A stretch of 64,000 bases of DNA, taken from Semisulcospira habei (taxonomy: Eukaryota; Mollusca; Gastropoda; Semisulcospiridae). The DNA is taken from positions 211,295,416 to 211,359,415 of the forward strand of contig BTPG01000005.1 of assembly GCA_036245525.1 (NCBI GenBank). The letters are read 5' to 3'. Below are positions 37,279 to 48,911 of the stretch, piece after piece. The first letter of the stretch is position 1. Every line of letters begins with the position of its first letter. The position numbers were made by a program, and so were the translations under genes. The notes under the pieces were generated by a model. The model did no database searches. It had not been told where the DNA came from and saw nothing but the letters and a program-made list of their open reading frames with translations.

Positions 37279-40200
37279 TCAACAGTTTCTCAGGTCAACT
37301 GGGTCTAGGTTGTATTTTACTCTGGGGTAAACAACTTCTGGCAAGAAACAATTATCAAAAAAATCTTCTGCCTTTTGGAGCATGTCTTGAATGAAAATGT
37401 CATCCTTCTGAATAGTCTCAATGTGCATGGCATGCTTTGTGCACAAAACAAAGTCACATTCCTCAACCTTGTACACAAACAGTTGACACTGGATTTGGCT
37501 GTAATACTGATGAGTCTTCTTCAGACTAACCCCACTTTTGCTTGACTTGTCTGCACTCAAGCAAGACTGCTTTTGCAGTACTGCAGACATGTCACTTTCT
37601 TCCCAACTGTTTCCTGGGTTCTTTATTTCCACCAGACGAACCCTCCCAGACTTTTCAACAGCCAACCGGTCAGTGGATGCTCCGATGAATCCCTTCTCAG
37701 TAGAGATGCGCAGACCAGACTCAGACAGAACAAGTTCTACTCCCTCCAGTTCACGTGACAGTTTGTATCTCTGGGCTGCTGCTGCTTCTCTTTCTAGTCC
37801 ATTCTTCATGTCCCTACTTTGAAATCTAGCGTTTGAGTACAGTTTGGAAGCCAAAAACACTTTCGGATTTGTGGATTTCCGCATGTTTGCAACTTTATGC
37901 ACAACTGATGCAGTTAGTCTGAACTTTCTGTAGTGAAACCATTTTGCCGACATGGATTGACCACGTGTCTCTATTTCAATGGAGTTTGCTTGAGCTTCCG
38001 TTACATTTAAAGATAATTTAAATGCGACACATGCTTCTCTAATAGTGCTGAGTGAGATGGGGCTTGGTCCAAGTTGGTTTTCGTCAGCTCCAGTTGGTTG
38101 TGGGTCAGCATCTGGTACTGGACACAGCGGAACAACATACCTGTGAAAGACAGAATGGCTATACATTAGTACTCCTAACTCTTAAGTGTTTTAATTGTAC
38201 TATGAATTTATTGTTATTATTATTGTTAATGTTATTATTTAATATTAAAAGTGCATACTACATAAATATTTACTTTTATGTTCACAACTGTGTCTGAAAA
38301 AGTGTAACTATAAAATATAGCAAAAGCTTGCCAAAGTTGTTAACAAACAATATATTTTAAATCTTAAAATATGTGTATATATGACTAAGTGCCAAAAGGT
38401 GGGACACAGAAGGGGTACTGATATGATTTCTAATAAAATCATGTATATTTACATCTGAAAACTGAATTATTGTTTTATCTGTGTGAAAGAGTGAATGTGT
38501 GGATACTATAAATACTTTCAAGCAGTAATTTTGAGTATTTTGAGCAATATTGTCGCGGGATTCATTCCTTTGTTGACGAACAGCAAGGATCGAAATGTAT
38601 GTTGTAAGACTTTTTCTTCTTTGACGTATGACACTGTTTTGACGAACGACACTAATATCTGAAGCTTTTTGTGTAAAATTATGTAAACAAGCATTGGTTG
38701 TTTGTTTTCATTAGATCTTTTGGGTAGAATGCATTTAGGAAAATCGATTTACCACAACTTGGAAATACGTAGTTACGTTAGAGTGACAAAATGGCGGTGT
38801 TACTTTAGTACAACAGAGGCGGCATGTGTAGAAATGTTGACGTATGACCCGACTCTGTTGTTGTAAATTTGACGCTCGACATTATAGATGGCTGTTGCAG
38901 TATCTCTGATCTGTGCTAGTGAAAATTTCTTGCAAGAAGAGAATGTTGCAAGTTTAGCTCAGCTTGCCAAAATGCTCGTACTTTGATTTGATTCCTTTTT
39001 TTTTTTGCCAGGACCTTTTACAGCATGTTTATGGTCCAGTCAGTGTCAAACGTCAACATTACAACATCAGCAGGAAATGCACTATTTTCTAAATATTAAT
39101 GAATCTCTGTTTGCAAATACCAATACACCTGGTCTTGTTTTGTTTGTATGGATGTGGTACAATGTTATTTTAAGAATAAAAAGTTAAAATAGACTTGCAG
39201 ACAAATTGTAAACAATTTAGTCGGTGTCGTGTGTCAAACCTTACAACACTGAATATGCAATAAAGTATTTTAGAATGTGAACATCACAACAAAATATGAT
39301 TATAATGTAGATGCAGGCCAGTCTTTAAAGGAAAAAAATGTTTTGTTGCCAACATCCCTTGAATTGTCTACTTGATCAACTATTTGTGTTGTAATGTTTG
39401 ACACGCGACATGACAGGCATTTTACCATTTAAACTACAATATCTCACAAACCAAACCTTCAATTATCTTTTCCTATTGCAGAATCTTGCTTGGTATTGAA
39501 AGATATCTGATGGTAAAAAAGACAACTCTCTGAGACAAACTTGAATTATTTACCCCTTTGTCCCAAATCAGGAGACCACCTTTTGGCACTTAGTCATATT
39601 TCAATTACTTGTTTTAGTACAAACCTGCAAAACGGAAGCGTGGGATCAATTTCTTTTAGTGCCTGTGCCAACTGACTTGTTTTTCCAGGGTTGACATTCT
39701 GATCATCAGGGTGCCGAGGATCAAAGTTGATGTAGTTCATGGTCCTTCTTGGTGTTTTTACTTGTCCCATCTCATGCCTGCAAACCAATTTAAGTTAATT
39801 AGCACTTTTTGCAGAGTTTTGTCACTGTTTAAGGGGTACAAAAGTGTGTGAGGAGATTATTTAGCCATTTCAAACAGAGATATATTATTTATATCATCAG
39901 ATTCACATAGATCTTCAATAACTAAACATTAAAACCATAACATGAACACAAACATCATATCTTCATTTATCAACTTGTCCGCATGACTACAGACTTGATT
40001 CGGCTCATTGTCGTCTGCGTGACTCTTCAAACACTGATTTATTTTAATGATTAACTAACCTGTCTGACTAAAATTTTAACCTGCACTACAATAGGTGTTC
40101 ATTTACAAATATGAACACAATTATATAAAAAAAAATATATGAAAAGAATTGTAACCTCACATACACATAGATTTCAACCCCCCCCCCCCCCCTTCAACCC

Positions 40201-41912
40201 TCTTCTGTGGGGATGCTGGGGTTATCTCTCTTCTTCACTAGATCAGTCATCTCCTTTTTTCTTGCAAAACTCCTCATTTGTATGTTTTATCAGCTAGAGC
40301 TTGCTATGATTTTATTATTTAGCAATTTAGACATTTTTTTAGGTGTGCATTTTGTTAATATTTTGTAATGATGTTTACATTTTTATTTTGTAAACGGGGG
40401 TTTGATAAATTAAGAGTATTAAGGACAACGTCCCATGGGTGGGATGCTTTTATTGTAAGGCGACTGGCTGGTGGAATGCATTCAATGTTAGTTGTTACCA
40501 TTGGGATTGTTTTTTGGCAATCCTTTATGAGGATGGGGAGTGAGTCCTCTTTCACACAAGCTGTAATCATGATATGATAGTATTAGTAATGTCGACTGAA
40601 TCCAATAAACAAAAACAACATACACTTAGATGACAAACTACATAACCACTGGACCAGTATCACCACTGAACCAATATGTACTGTTATTACTCTTGTTTGA
40701 CAGCATAATGTATTATTTTAATTACCAGAGATTTCAACACCTTATATATTAATTAACAGATAACTTACTTCACAATGTTTATTTCATCCCATGATGCTGG
40801 AGCTGTCCGTTTCCCCCCTGGTTCTTTCCAACAACAAGGCTGATCAGTGCATGTCGGAGCATCAGGAATGACGTCAAGCCCTCTGGCCTTGAAATCTTCA
40901 AGGGCAAACAACACTGCTGCAATATGGTTACATCCACCACCTTTTCTGAAACATGAATACAGTGGATTCAATGAACGCTTTATTTCACACACAAACATTA
41001 TAAATTGTACTTCACTGTTTATCTGAGTACTGAAAGAATAAACATTTTTCATGTGATAAAGTGTACACCAATTATCTCTTTTACATATTGGATTTTTTTT
41101 TACCTTTCCATGCGGTCTAGTTGAAAATGGTCACTTCAATTTGAACAATAAAGTCCGTTCAATAATTTCAACTATTGTAACCTCTTTCCTTGGTGCATAC
41201 ACAATGTATTTGATTTCAAACTGAAAACTATTATCTTACAATACTCTGCAAATTGTCCTTATCAATTAAAAAATATTTGCCTTTTTAAAACTTTCCCTAC
41301 TGTCTGCACTGCCTGTAGCTCTTGATATTGGATGTGTGTTGCTAAATGGTCTTAGCTTTATTTAGGCCCCATGTGTTAGGTTTATTTAACGTATTTGACC
41401 GGCTGGCGACATACATTCAATGTTCTGTTTAGGTTTTTTTTTCACAAGCAGTGCAGGCACGTCCTGAGAAAGCCTTGTTGCTGTCGGGACGTAACGCAAT
41501 GTACAATCAATCAATCAATTAAAAAAAAAAAACCTTTAAAATACACGTATTTTACTTACCCAGCAGGGCAGTCACAACAAGCCCGACGTACTTCTCCTGT
41601 GTACTTGTCTACAGCTAAATTGTTTGTGTATAACTGTTGCTTCATTGATGCTCGCACGACGGCTTTTACTATCATTGTTGGAGTTTCCACACTGTCGTCC
41701 TCTGTGCCACAAATCCCGATTACACGTACGTGTCCGTCTTTGAAAAATGAAATCGATCTCGCCGACTTTAGAGCTTTTACTTCATCCACTGTTTTCTTCA
41801 CTGATGACGCTCCTCTTGACAATTGTAGTAATATCTGGTCTTCACAAATAACTGGGAATTCCACCAAAGACTTAGTCCATTTTCCGTCGATTACTTTCGC
41901 AAACCACTCCAT
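37279..41912 (-). CDS. SWIM zinc finger / YqaJ nuclease protein, four exons
   Basis: Minus-strand exons 41912-41560, 40945-40769, 39777-39625 and 38140-37279 join in frame (donors GTAAGT, GTAAGT, GTTTGT; acceptors all CAG) to give 514 residues. A SWIM-type zinc motif CDCPAGKGGGCNH spans the first junction. The last exon encodes a YqaJ/lambda-exonuclease-like domain with RKFRLTASV, GASTDRLAVEKSG, the catalytic-type LVEIKNP (Glu about 399) and QIQCQLFVY. Such nucleases cut or resect DNA; in ISL2EU elements the protein is thought to assist transposition, though its exact role is unproved. I chose the ATG at 41912; another in-frame ATG at 41987 would add 25 residues but leave only 35 bp before the transposon end. 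The gene faces the transposase gene. Confidence 0.88.
38382..39596. mobile_element. 1.2-kb TA-flanked DNA transposon in a YqaJ intron
   Basis: Perfect 21-bp inverted ends, beginning TGACTAAGTGCCAAAAGGTG at 38382 and mirrored at 39576-39596, flanked by TA (38380-38381, 39597-39598). It lies wholly inside the third intron of the YqaJ gene. TA duplication suggests a Tc1/mariner-type non-autonomous element. No transposase frame is visible. Confidence 0.75.
40190..40580 (+). repeat. Dispersed repeat J, copy 3, in a YqaJ intron
   Basis: GGGGGTTTGATAAATTAAGA, GGGATGCTTTTATTGTAAGG and GGATGGGGAGTGAGTCCTCT match blocks at 34930-35290. It is in the second intron of the YqaJ gene and has no coding frame. 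Confidence 0.55.
41276..41523 (+). mobile_element. SINE-like repeat K, plus copy
   Basis: About 250 bp ending GGACGTAACGCAATGTACAATCAATCAATCAA. The inverse copy at 56444-56711 has a clear 14-bp target duplication. The (AATC)n tail is typical of elements moved by RTE-type LINEs. It lies in the first intron of the YqaJ gene. Confidence 0.7.
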
Positions 41913-42006
41913 TTTCTCTTCCCCCCTGCTTCCGGAATTTTCAAGAACGATAACTTTTGGTACAGTTTGCTGTCCAATCACAAGCATCCTTTCATTCGCA
42001 GATAGG

Positions 42007-42022
42007 AATGCGCAAAAGGAGT
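42007..42022 (-). repeat. Right terminal inverted repeat of ISL2EU-like element
   Basis: ACTCCTTTTGCGCATT on minus, followed outward by the AT duplication at 42023-42024. Confidence 0.8.
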
Positions 42023-42137
42023 ATTCCACCCCTGCGGCCTCTCTTTCGCGACTGATGCCACGTAAGGCGTGTGTATCTGATGAGCATGACTGTTTGTGAG
42101 GACAGGAAAGAGACAGACAGGACGAGGGTGCAGTAGG

Positions 42138-42159
42138 GTGTGTGTGAGTGTGTGTGTGA

Positions 42160-42240
<81 letters not shown>

Positions 42241-42316
42241 GGTGTGTGTTGGTGTGTGTGTGTGAGCGGTGTGGTAGGGGAGCGACCTGATAATACGCAA
42301 GGGAGAAAAAGTACAG

Positions 42317-42406
<90 letters not shown>

Positions 42407-42462
42407 TGTGTGTGTCTGTGTGTGTCTGTGTGTGTGCGTGTGTGTGCGTGTGTGAGTGTGGT
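42138..42462 (+). repeat. Two (GT)n arrays
   Basis: Long GT runs at about 42138-42270 and 42320-42462, separated and followed by the repeated phrase GTGGTAGGGGAGCGAC and GATAATACGCAA. The open frames that cross them on both strands are artefacts of the repeat. Confidence 0.95.
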
Positions 42463-42952
42463 AGGGGAGCGACGCTGATAATACGCAAAAACCAACACTG
42501 AAAGGGCAGAAGGGATACAGGGGAAGAAAATTACAAGCGGACAAACACGGTCGGTCAGCGGCGAGATCACAAGTGGGGAGGGCGAGATGTCGACGGGAAA
42601 TAACAAATTTAGGGCAGCACACGTAAAACCTTTACGGGACGGTAGGAACACGAACAACAACCAGCAACAGATGCGGACAGACTCACACAGTGAACACTTA
42701 GCACACTAGCACATAGCACGTAAAAACAGGGCAGCGGGCCGGAAAGGCCCGCAACCGGTCACGCTGCGGGGGAGGCAAAATGGCGACGTAAAAAACAAAG
42801 TTCAAACGATAGACACTATTCAATACGATACCAAGTCAGCAGCAAGCAGATCCGACAAAAACAAGCATACAATCCTCATCGACACACTCTAATGCGATAC
42901 TTAGCAGACTTTCAGCACACATAAACACATTACATCCAACGAAAAAACTTGC
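42463..42952. other. Non-coding, nothing recognised
   Basis: Spacer between the GT arrays and the 63-bp satellite. A short GC-rich inverted stretch (GCGGGCCGGAAAGGCCCGC) is at about 42733. Confidence 0.45.
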
Positions 42953-44890
42953 CGACACCATTGTGAATCCATCTCCCTGTGACGTGTGAGGCTCGTGACG
43001 TTGAGTTAACGGAGATTACAGAAATACAGCCTGCGTCCACTGTGACGTGTGAGGCTCGTGACGTTGAGTTAACGGAGATTACAGAAATACAGCCTGCGTC
43101 CACTGTGACGTGTGAGGCTCGTGACGTTGAGTTAACGGAGATTACAGAAATACAGCCTGTGTCCACTGAGACTTGTGAGGCTCGTGACGTTGAGTTAACG
43201 GAGATTACAGAAATACAGCCTGCGTCCACTGAAAGACAGTATGTCTTGCCGACACCATTGTGAATCCATCTCCCTGTGACGTGTGAGGCTCGTGACGTTG
43301 AGTTAACGGAGATTACAGAAATACAGCCTGCATCCACTGAAAGACAGTATGTCTTGCCGACACCATTGTGAATCCATCTCCCTGTGACGTGTGAGGCTCG
43401 TGACGTTGAGTTAACGGAGATTACAGAAATACAGCCTGCATCCACTGAAAGACAGTATGTCTTGCCGACACCATTGTGAATCCATCTCCCTGTGACGTGT
43501 GAGGCTCGTGACGTTGAGTTAACGGAGATTACAGAAATACAGCCTGCGTCCACTGTGACGTGTGAGGCTCGTGACGTTGAGTTAACGGAGATTACAGAAA
43601 TACAGCCTGCGTCCACTGTGACGTGTGAGGCTCGTGACGTTGAGTTAACGGAGATTGTAGAAATACAGCCTGCGTCCACTGTGACGTGTGAGGCTCGTGA
43701 CGTTGAGTTAACGGAGATTACAGAAATACAGCCTGCGTCCACTGTGACGTGTGAGGCTCGTGACGTTGAGTTAACGGAGATTGTAGAAATACAGCCTGCG
43801 TCCACTGTGACGTGTGAGGCTCGTGACGTTGAGTTAACGGAGATTGTAGAAATACAGCCTGCGTCCACTGTGACGTGTGAGGCTCGTGACGTTGAGTTAA
43901 CGGAGATTACAGAAATACAGCCTGCGTCCACTGAAAGACAGTATGTCTTGCCGACACCATTGTGAATCCATCTCCCTGTGACGTGTGAGGCTCGTGACGT
44001 TGAGTTAACGGAGATTGTAGAAATACAACCTGCGTCCACTGTGACGTGTGAGGCTCGTGACGTTGAGTTAACGGACATTACAGAAATACAGCCTGCGTCC
44101 ACTGTGACGTGTGAGGCTCGTGACGTTGAGTTAACGGATATTGTAGAAATACAGCCTGCGTCCACTGTGACGTGTGAGGCTCGTGACGTTGAGTTAACGG
44201 ACATTACAGAAATACAGCCTGCGTCCACTGTGACGTGTGAGGCTCGTGACGTTGAGTTAACGGAGATTACAGAAATACAGCCTGCGTCCACTGTGACGTG
44301 TGAGGCTCGTGACGTTGAGTTAACGGAGATTACAGAAATACAGCCTGCGTCCACTGTGACGTGTGAGGCTCGTGACGTTGAGTTAACGGAGATTACAGAA
44401 ATACAGCCTGCGTCCACTGAAAGACAGTATGTCTTGCCGACACCATTGTGAATCCATCTCCCTGTGACGTGTGAGGCTCGTGACGTTGAGTTAACGGAGA
44501 TTACAGAAATACAGCCTGCATCCACTGAAAGACAGTATGTCTTGCCGACACCATTGTGAATCCATCTCCCTGTGACGTGTGAGGCTCGTGACGTTGAGTT
44601 AACGGAGATTACAGAAATACAGCCTGCGTCCACTGTGACGTGTGAGGCTCGTGACGTTGAGTTAACGGAGATTACAGAAATACAGCCTGCGTCCACTGTG
44701 ACGTGTGAGGCTCGTGACGTTGAGTTAACGGAGATTGTAGAAATACAGCCTGCGTCCACTGTGACGTGTGAGGCTCGTGACGTTGAGTTAACGGAGATTG
44801 TAGAAATACAGCCTGCGTCCACTGTGACGTGTGAGGCTCGTGACGTTGAGTTAACGGAGATTACAGAAATACAGCCTGCGTCCACTGAAA
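42953..44890 (+). repeat. Higher-order satellite: 26 x 63 bp with 45-bp spacers
   Basis: The 63-bp unit starts GTGACGTGTGAGGCTCGTGA and ends CAGCCTGCGTCCACT. I count 26 units in groups of 4, 1, 1, 7, 7, 1 and 5, separated by a 45-bp segment (GAAAGACAGTATGTCTTGCC onward). Units differ mainly at one site (GAGATTACAG, GAGATTGTAG, GACATTACAG). Because 63 and 45 are multiples of three, the array stays open on the minus strand for 672 codons and in long runs on plus, but the repeat explains this and I do not call a gene. Confidence 0.95.
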
Positions 44891-46330
44891 GTTTTATATT
44901 GGATACAAGGGTAGTGCCTGATTTGCATGGCATCTGTATAGGAAACAAGCTACTCAGGCACTACCATACAGCAATCAAAACTAATAAATCTTTCGGCTCG
45001 TGCACTAATGCCATAATTATAACACTGGAAGTGAAATGCTGCTCTGCAAAAGACAAACGAGAGCAAATCAGTTTTCGTGAATAGCGGGATTTGCATTGTA
45101 ATGATAGGAAAGTCTCGCTTTTCACCAAAAAAGGACTTGCTGTCTTTTGCCTTTCACAGGGCAGGATGGGTGTAGGTTATTTTTATCAGGACTTGCCTTT
45201 ATTAAGGAACAGCATGCGAGACTGTTCTCTCCGAAAGCTCAAACGATATCGACAAGTCTAATTAAAGTCACAGTCAACTGTATTTATTGTCCCAAAAGCG
45301 ATAATTATCACACAACCTCAAGTCATAAATGAAATAATAATATTTTGCGATATGAATGGTTAGTTAAAACATGTAGGAAATTAATATCACACACGGAAAA
45401 TTTCACACATCACATAAACCATAACATTTAAGTATAATACTAATTAATATCACTAGTTACAAATTACAGAACATCCAGATAATACTCATCTCCACTACAG
45501 TTTACCTATCTCTCAGCTGTCGAGGCACCATGGTTGTTTCCATTGGTTCGCTGAATGGCGCAGCGATTCGAGAGAAACAACCAGTGTGCTGTCGAGGTTA
45601 ACTACTTGCACGCGTTAGAACCACACCGATTTAGACGTATTCAGGACTACAGCCATATTTGGGCGTATCTTCCGGCGATATTATATCCGGTTTCATTTGA
45701 AAATCGTTTTCACTTTGGTGTTTGATCAGATGACTTGAAGAATCATTGACTGGACGCACGAACATTGATGTACAAGGGCCTCCAAACCACAGTTTGCCTA
45801 CTTTCATGAGGTACGTTTGCGATAATTTATGAATTAACTCATTCACCCCGACACACCAGAGCAAGCGATGGATGGAGCTTGGCGAACATAGGCGCCCAAG
45901 CTGTTACGGCACCACCCGTGAACAATCATGCTCGATGTGTCTCTAGAATTGCAATACAATCTTTCAGAGTGCAGCCTTAAAATTGGTGGATTTTGGTCCT
46001 GGGGCAGAATGTGTTAAGAAACTGTTCATGAAAATTGATGTGATGCGAAAGTGTGCGAACAAACACGATAAGATTTCCTGTCATGTGTCGCGTTATTTAG
46101 TGTTTCATGTAGCATCCGTTCTTAATGTAACGTTCGACCACTTGAAATGTCAGGGATGTAGCAAACTGTTCACTTGAAAACCAAGCAATTTATTACTATT
46201 TATTTTTATTTATTTATTTATTTATTTATTTATTTTTTGGGCGGGGGGTCTTGGGTGGGGGGTGGGTACGGGAGGGGTGGCAAAAATGTCTCTGCTTCGT
46301 CTGTCAAGGTCAGCATCCATTAATAAACCG
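44890..46330 (+). repeat. Dispersed repeat R1, copy b
   Basis: Diverged copy of 340-2333 without the Harbinger-type MITE and the GC-rich hairpin. It starts right after the satellite with GATACAAGGGTAGTGCCTGA. A T/A-rich TTTA run lies at about 46190-46230. Confidence 0.65.
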
Positions 46331-46400
46331 TTTATTTATTTATTTTTTTCTAAATTTATTTATTTATATTTTTTTGCTTTCACATATACAACATGCACGT

Positions 46401-46555
46401 AACTGAGAGTTATGGGTTATTTAATTATTTTAATGAGTGAATGATGATGTCATGTGTTGTATGGGCAGACAGTGAATTTCCCCGTGAGGGATTAATAAAG
46501 TATTATTGTGTTGTATTGTATCGTATCGTATTGTATTGTATTGTATTGTACATAA
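46401..46555 (+). mobile_element. Retroposed fragment with (TTGTA)n tail
   Basis: Compared with 2385-2410 this copy has about 150 extra bases ending CCCCGTGAGGGATTAATAAAG followed by a TATTGTATTG-type repeat tail. The GGGATTAATAAAG end resembles the 3' end GGGATAAATAAAG of the LINE at 51341. Probably a short LINE 3' end or SINE. Confidence 0.55.
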
Positions 46556-47412
46556 CACAGTTACAATGTCACTACAGTTACAATAATAATTGAAAAGAAA
46601 AAAGGAAAACAAAACACTGCAAACTAGACTCAGAACATTCAGCACTCTGTATTAGTTAATGGTAACATATCTCAATGGTTTAACATCGAGTTCAGCTGCA
46701 GATAAGGAGATCCCTGCCTTCGTGTGCTTCGGCACTTGCATTGAACGTGGAAACCCGTAAAAAGCGATACAAAGAGTTCAAAGAGCTAAAGACAATAACC
46801 TATAACTTGAAACCTTGATTATTGTTGATATGTAACGCAAACTAGAGTCGCGAAATGCAACATTCCAAGCTAAAAAAAAACACACATCTAAACTGTATTA
46901 GCGTAGGAGGTAGACGGAACAGCCAAACACTCAAGAGCACTCAACACAGTTAGCTCCCTTGCGTCAACAAAACTGTCGTCTGCTTCACATAGCACCTATT
47001 GTGGAGTCATGTTTTCTTGTTTGTTCGCTACTATTTTTTTTTTTTTTCATTTTCAAGTTTGTATCCACATTGCTGCTATGGGTGTTTCATTGCTAAACTT
47101 TGCTTATGAATTAAACCGAAAAATTTTTTTTTTTGTGAATATGCATATGTTTTGTTTCTGTGTGCATGATAGTCTCGGTATGCAAGCCTAAAGTGAATTT
47201 AGAGGATGGAAATGATCGTCTTATTCTATACCTGCGTATTTCTCTGTGGGCTGGCGATTGGGTGCCTGATAGGCGGGGGCAGGGGATCTAACTGTTTGTC
47301 CAGCACTGTGATTCCCCTTGGTTTGCATACAAACCTACAATGGTCGCACAGAGTGGAAGGCACGAAAGGTAAAGTTTTGTTTTGGACTGGGTACATAAAT
47401 TATATTGAGCAG

Positions 47413-48242
47413 CAATTCGCTTAATCATCATCATCATCATCATCAGTCCCTTGCCCGAACTGGGCGTTGGGGGGACTGAGAGGCAGCAGCAACAGACAGT
47501 GCTCTCCACTGAGTTCTATTTTGGGCGGTGGCAAGCAAGTCTGGCATCTCGAGTTCGGTCCATTCTTTTATGTTTGCGACCCAACTCTTTCTCTGACGAC
47601 CTCGCCGACGACTTCCTTCGAGAGTGCCTTGGAGGATAGTCTTGGACAAGGTGTTGTGTCGGGTCACGTGGCCAAACCAAGCAAGCTTGCGCCGTTTCAC
47701 GGTTGCCAGAAGGGGTTCATGTGGGCCCACCAGGGAAGTGACGATGCTCCGTACATATTCGTTGGTCTTGTGCTCGCGGTACGAGATGCGGAGCAACTTC
47801 CTCAGGCACTTGTTCTCAAAGGCCTGGATTTTCTTTTCTGAGTCTGCAAGCAGTGTCCAAGTCTCACAGCCGTAGAGTAGAATAGACACTACGAGGGACT
47901 TGTAAAGCCTGTACTTGATGGTGAAGCTGATGGAGTTACTTCGCCATATCCTGTCTAATCTCTAATATCTCTAATGATCCCGCTCCCCAAGAAAGGAAAC
48001 CTGAAACAGTGCCAGAACTACAGAACTATCAGTCTGATAAGTCACCCTAGCAAAGTAATGCTTAGAATCATTCTCAACCGCCTCAAAACTTTCGCCGAGG
48101 AACTGCTGGCAGAAGAACAGGCTGGCTTCAGAGTTGGAAGAAGCACTGTAGAGCAGATTTTCAACTGCCGCGTCCTGATCGAGAAACATCTGCAGCATCA
48201 GCGCGAACTCTACCACAACTTCATTGATTTCAATTCGCTTAA
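47413..48242 (-). pseudogene. 5'-inverted (twin-primed) LINE insertion
   Basis: The insert is flanked by CAATTCGCTTAA at 47413-47424 and 48231-48242. The minus strand from about 47960 to 47443 encodes the RT C-terminal region (SILLYGCETWTLL, LAWFGHVTRHNTLSKTIL) followed by a (GAT)n tail at 47427-47445. The plus strand from about 47965 to 48230 encodes the N-terminal part of the RT (LKQCQNYRTISLIS, EEQAGFRVGRSTVEQIF). Opposite orientation of the two halves with one target duplication is the mark of twin priming. The middle with the catalytic box is missing, so it was dead on arrival. Confidence 0.85.
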
Positions 48243-48909
48243 CCTTTTGACACCGTAGTCTGCCAACTTGATTTTTCCCTGCTACCGTAGTAATTTTGAC
48301 AAATTTCATTGGCCTTGTCTGTTGTAAAAATCTTATCATACCCCAACATATTTGGTATCAGTGGAAAAAGCAATTCAAGGTGAACTCGTAGACACTATGC
48401 TGAAGAAAATATTTTGTAATGTTAAGATTTTACAGGTGTATAAAGAAGATGGGGTAAGAAGCCAAAAATCAAAAACAGTTTCACACTGGGTTCCACTGAA
48501 ACTGAACATGCTGTTAGTGTATTAGTTAGCCAGAGTGTGAAAATTACACTCACCTAGCATTCCAGAGACATATTCTAGTGTGTCACCAGTAAATAATCCA
48601 GAAAGAAAGGCACAACAGAAAAGTTTCTTCACACATAAAAGTTTTTACACCAAAATCCGCCATTTTTTTTTGCACATGGGGACATTTTGTATTAGAGCTT
48701 CTAATTCGTTGGTTTCAGCCCATACAAACAAGAAAAGTCACTCTACAAGTAAAGAAATGAGTGCTTGACATATTATAGTAGATTGCTTCCCTTAGACCAT
48801 ACTGCCGGTATTGGCAATAGGGAAACTAGGCCAGCGCACATATGTGTGTGTCCCGTCGGCAACGGAGCTTTGCTTGGGGCACACATATGTGTGTTCCGTC
48901 GTCAAAAGG
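48243..48909. mobile_element. TTAA-flanked element, family E
   Basis: 667 bp between TTAA at 48239-48242 and 48910-48913, with inverted ends CCTTTTGACACCG and CCTTTTGACGACG. Near the right end is a hairpin with ACACATATGTGTG arms. No transposase frame. The left TTAA is also part of the LINE target duplication, so the two insertions are nested at one site. Confidence 0.7.
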
Positions 48910-48911
48910 TT

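Larger units (their letters stand above)
31222..42022. mobile_element. ISL2EU-like DNA transposon, 10.8 kb
   Basis: The ends are inverted 16-bp repeats with one mismatch: ACTCCTTTTGCACATT at 31222 and ACTCCTTTTGCGCATT read inward from 42022, each flanked by AT (31220-31221, 42023-42024). Inside are a THAP/DDE transposase gene on plus (31340-34144) and a SWIM/YqaJ nuclease gene on minus (41912-37279), pointing toward each other. ISL2EU elements (PIF/Harbinger relatives) are known for a 2-bp AT duplication, a DDE transposase often with a THAP finger, and a second YqaJ-type protein, so the match is close. About 3 kb of repeats separate the genes, and a 1.2-kb transposon sits in an intron of the nuclease gene. 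Confidence 0.85.

Noticed and set aside
41978..42660. Long His-Thr and Cys-Val frames across the GT arrays, including upstream extension of the YqaJ frame
   Set aside because: They translate microsatellite. The YqaJ gene more likely starts within the transposon, at 41912 or 41987.
42930..44948. 672-codon minus-strand frame and 94-170-codon plus-strand frames across the satellite
   Set aside because: 63- and 45-bp periods keep frames open automatically. There is no start context, signal, or known domain, and the frame runs out of the array into repeat R1b.
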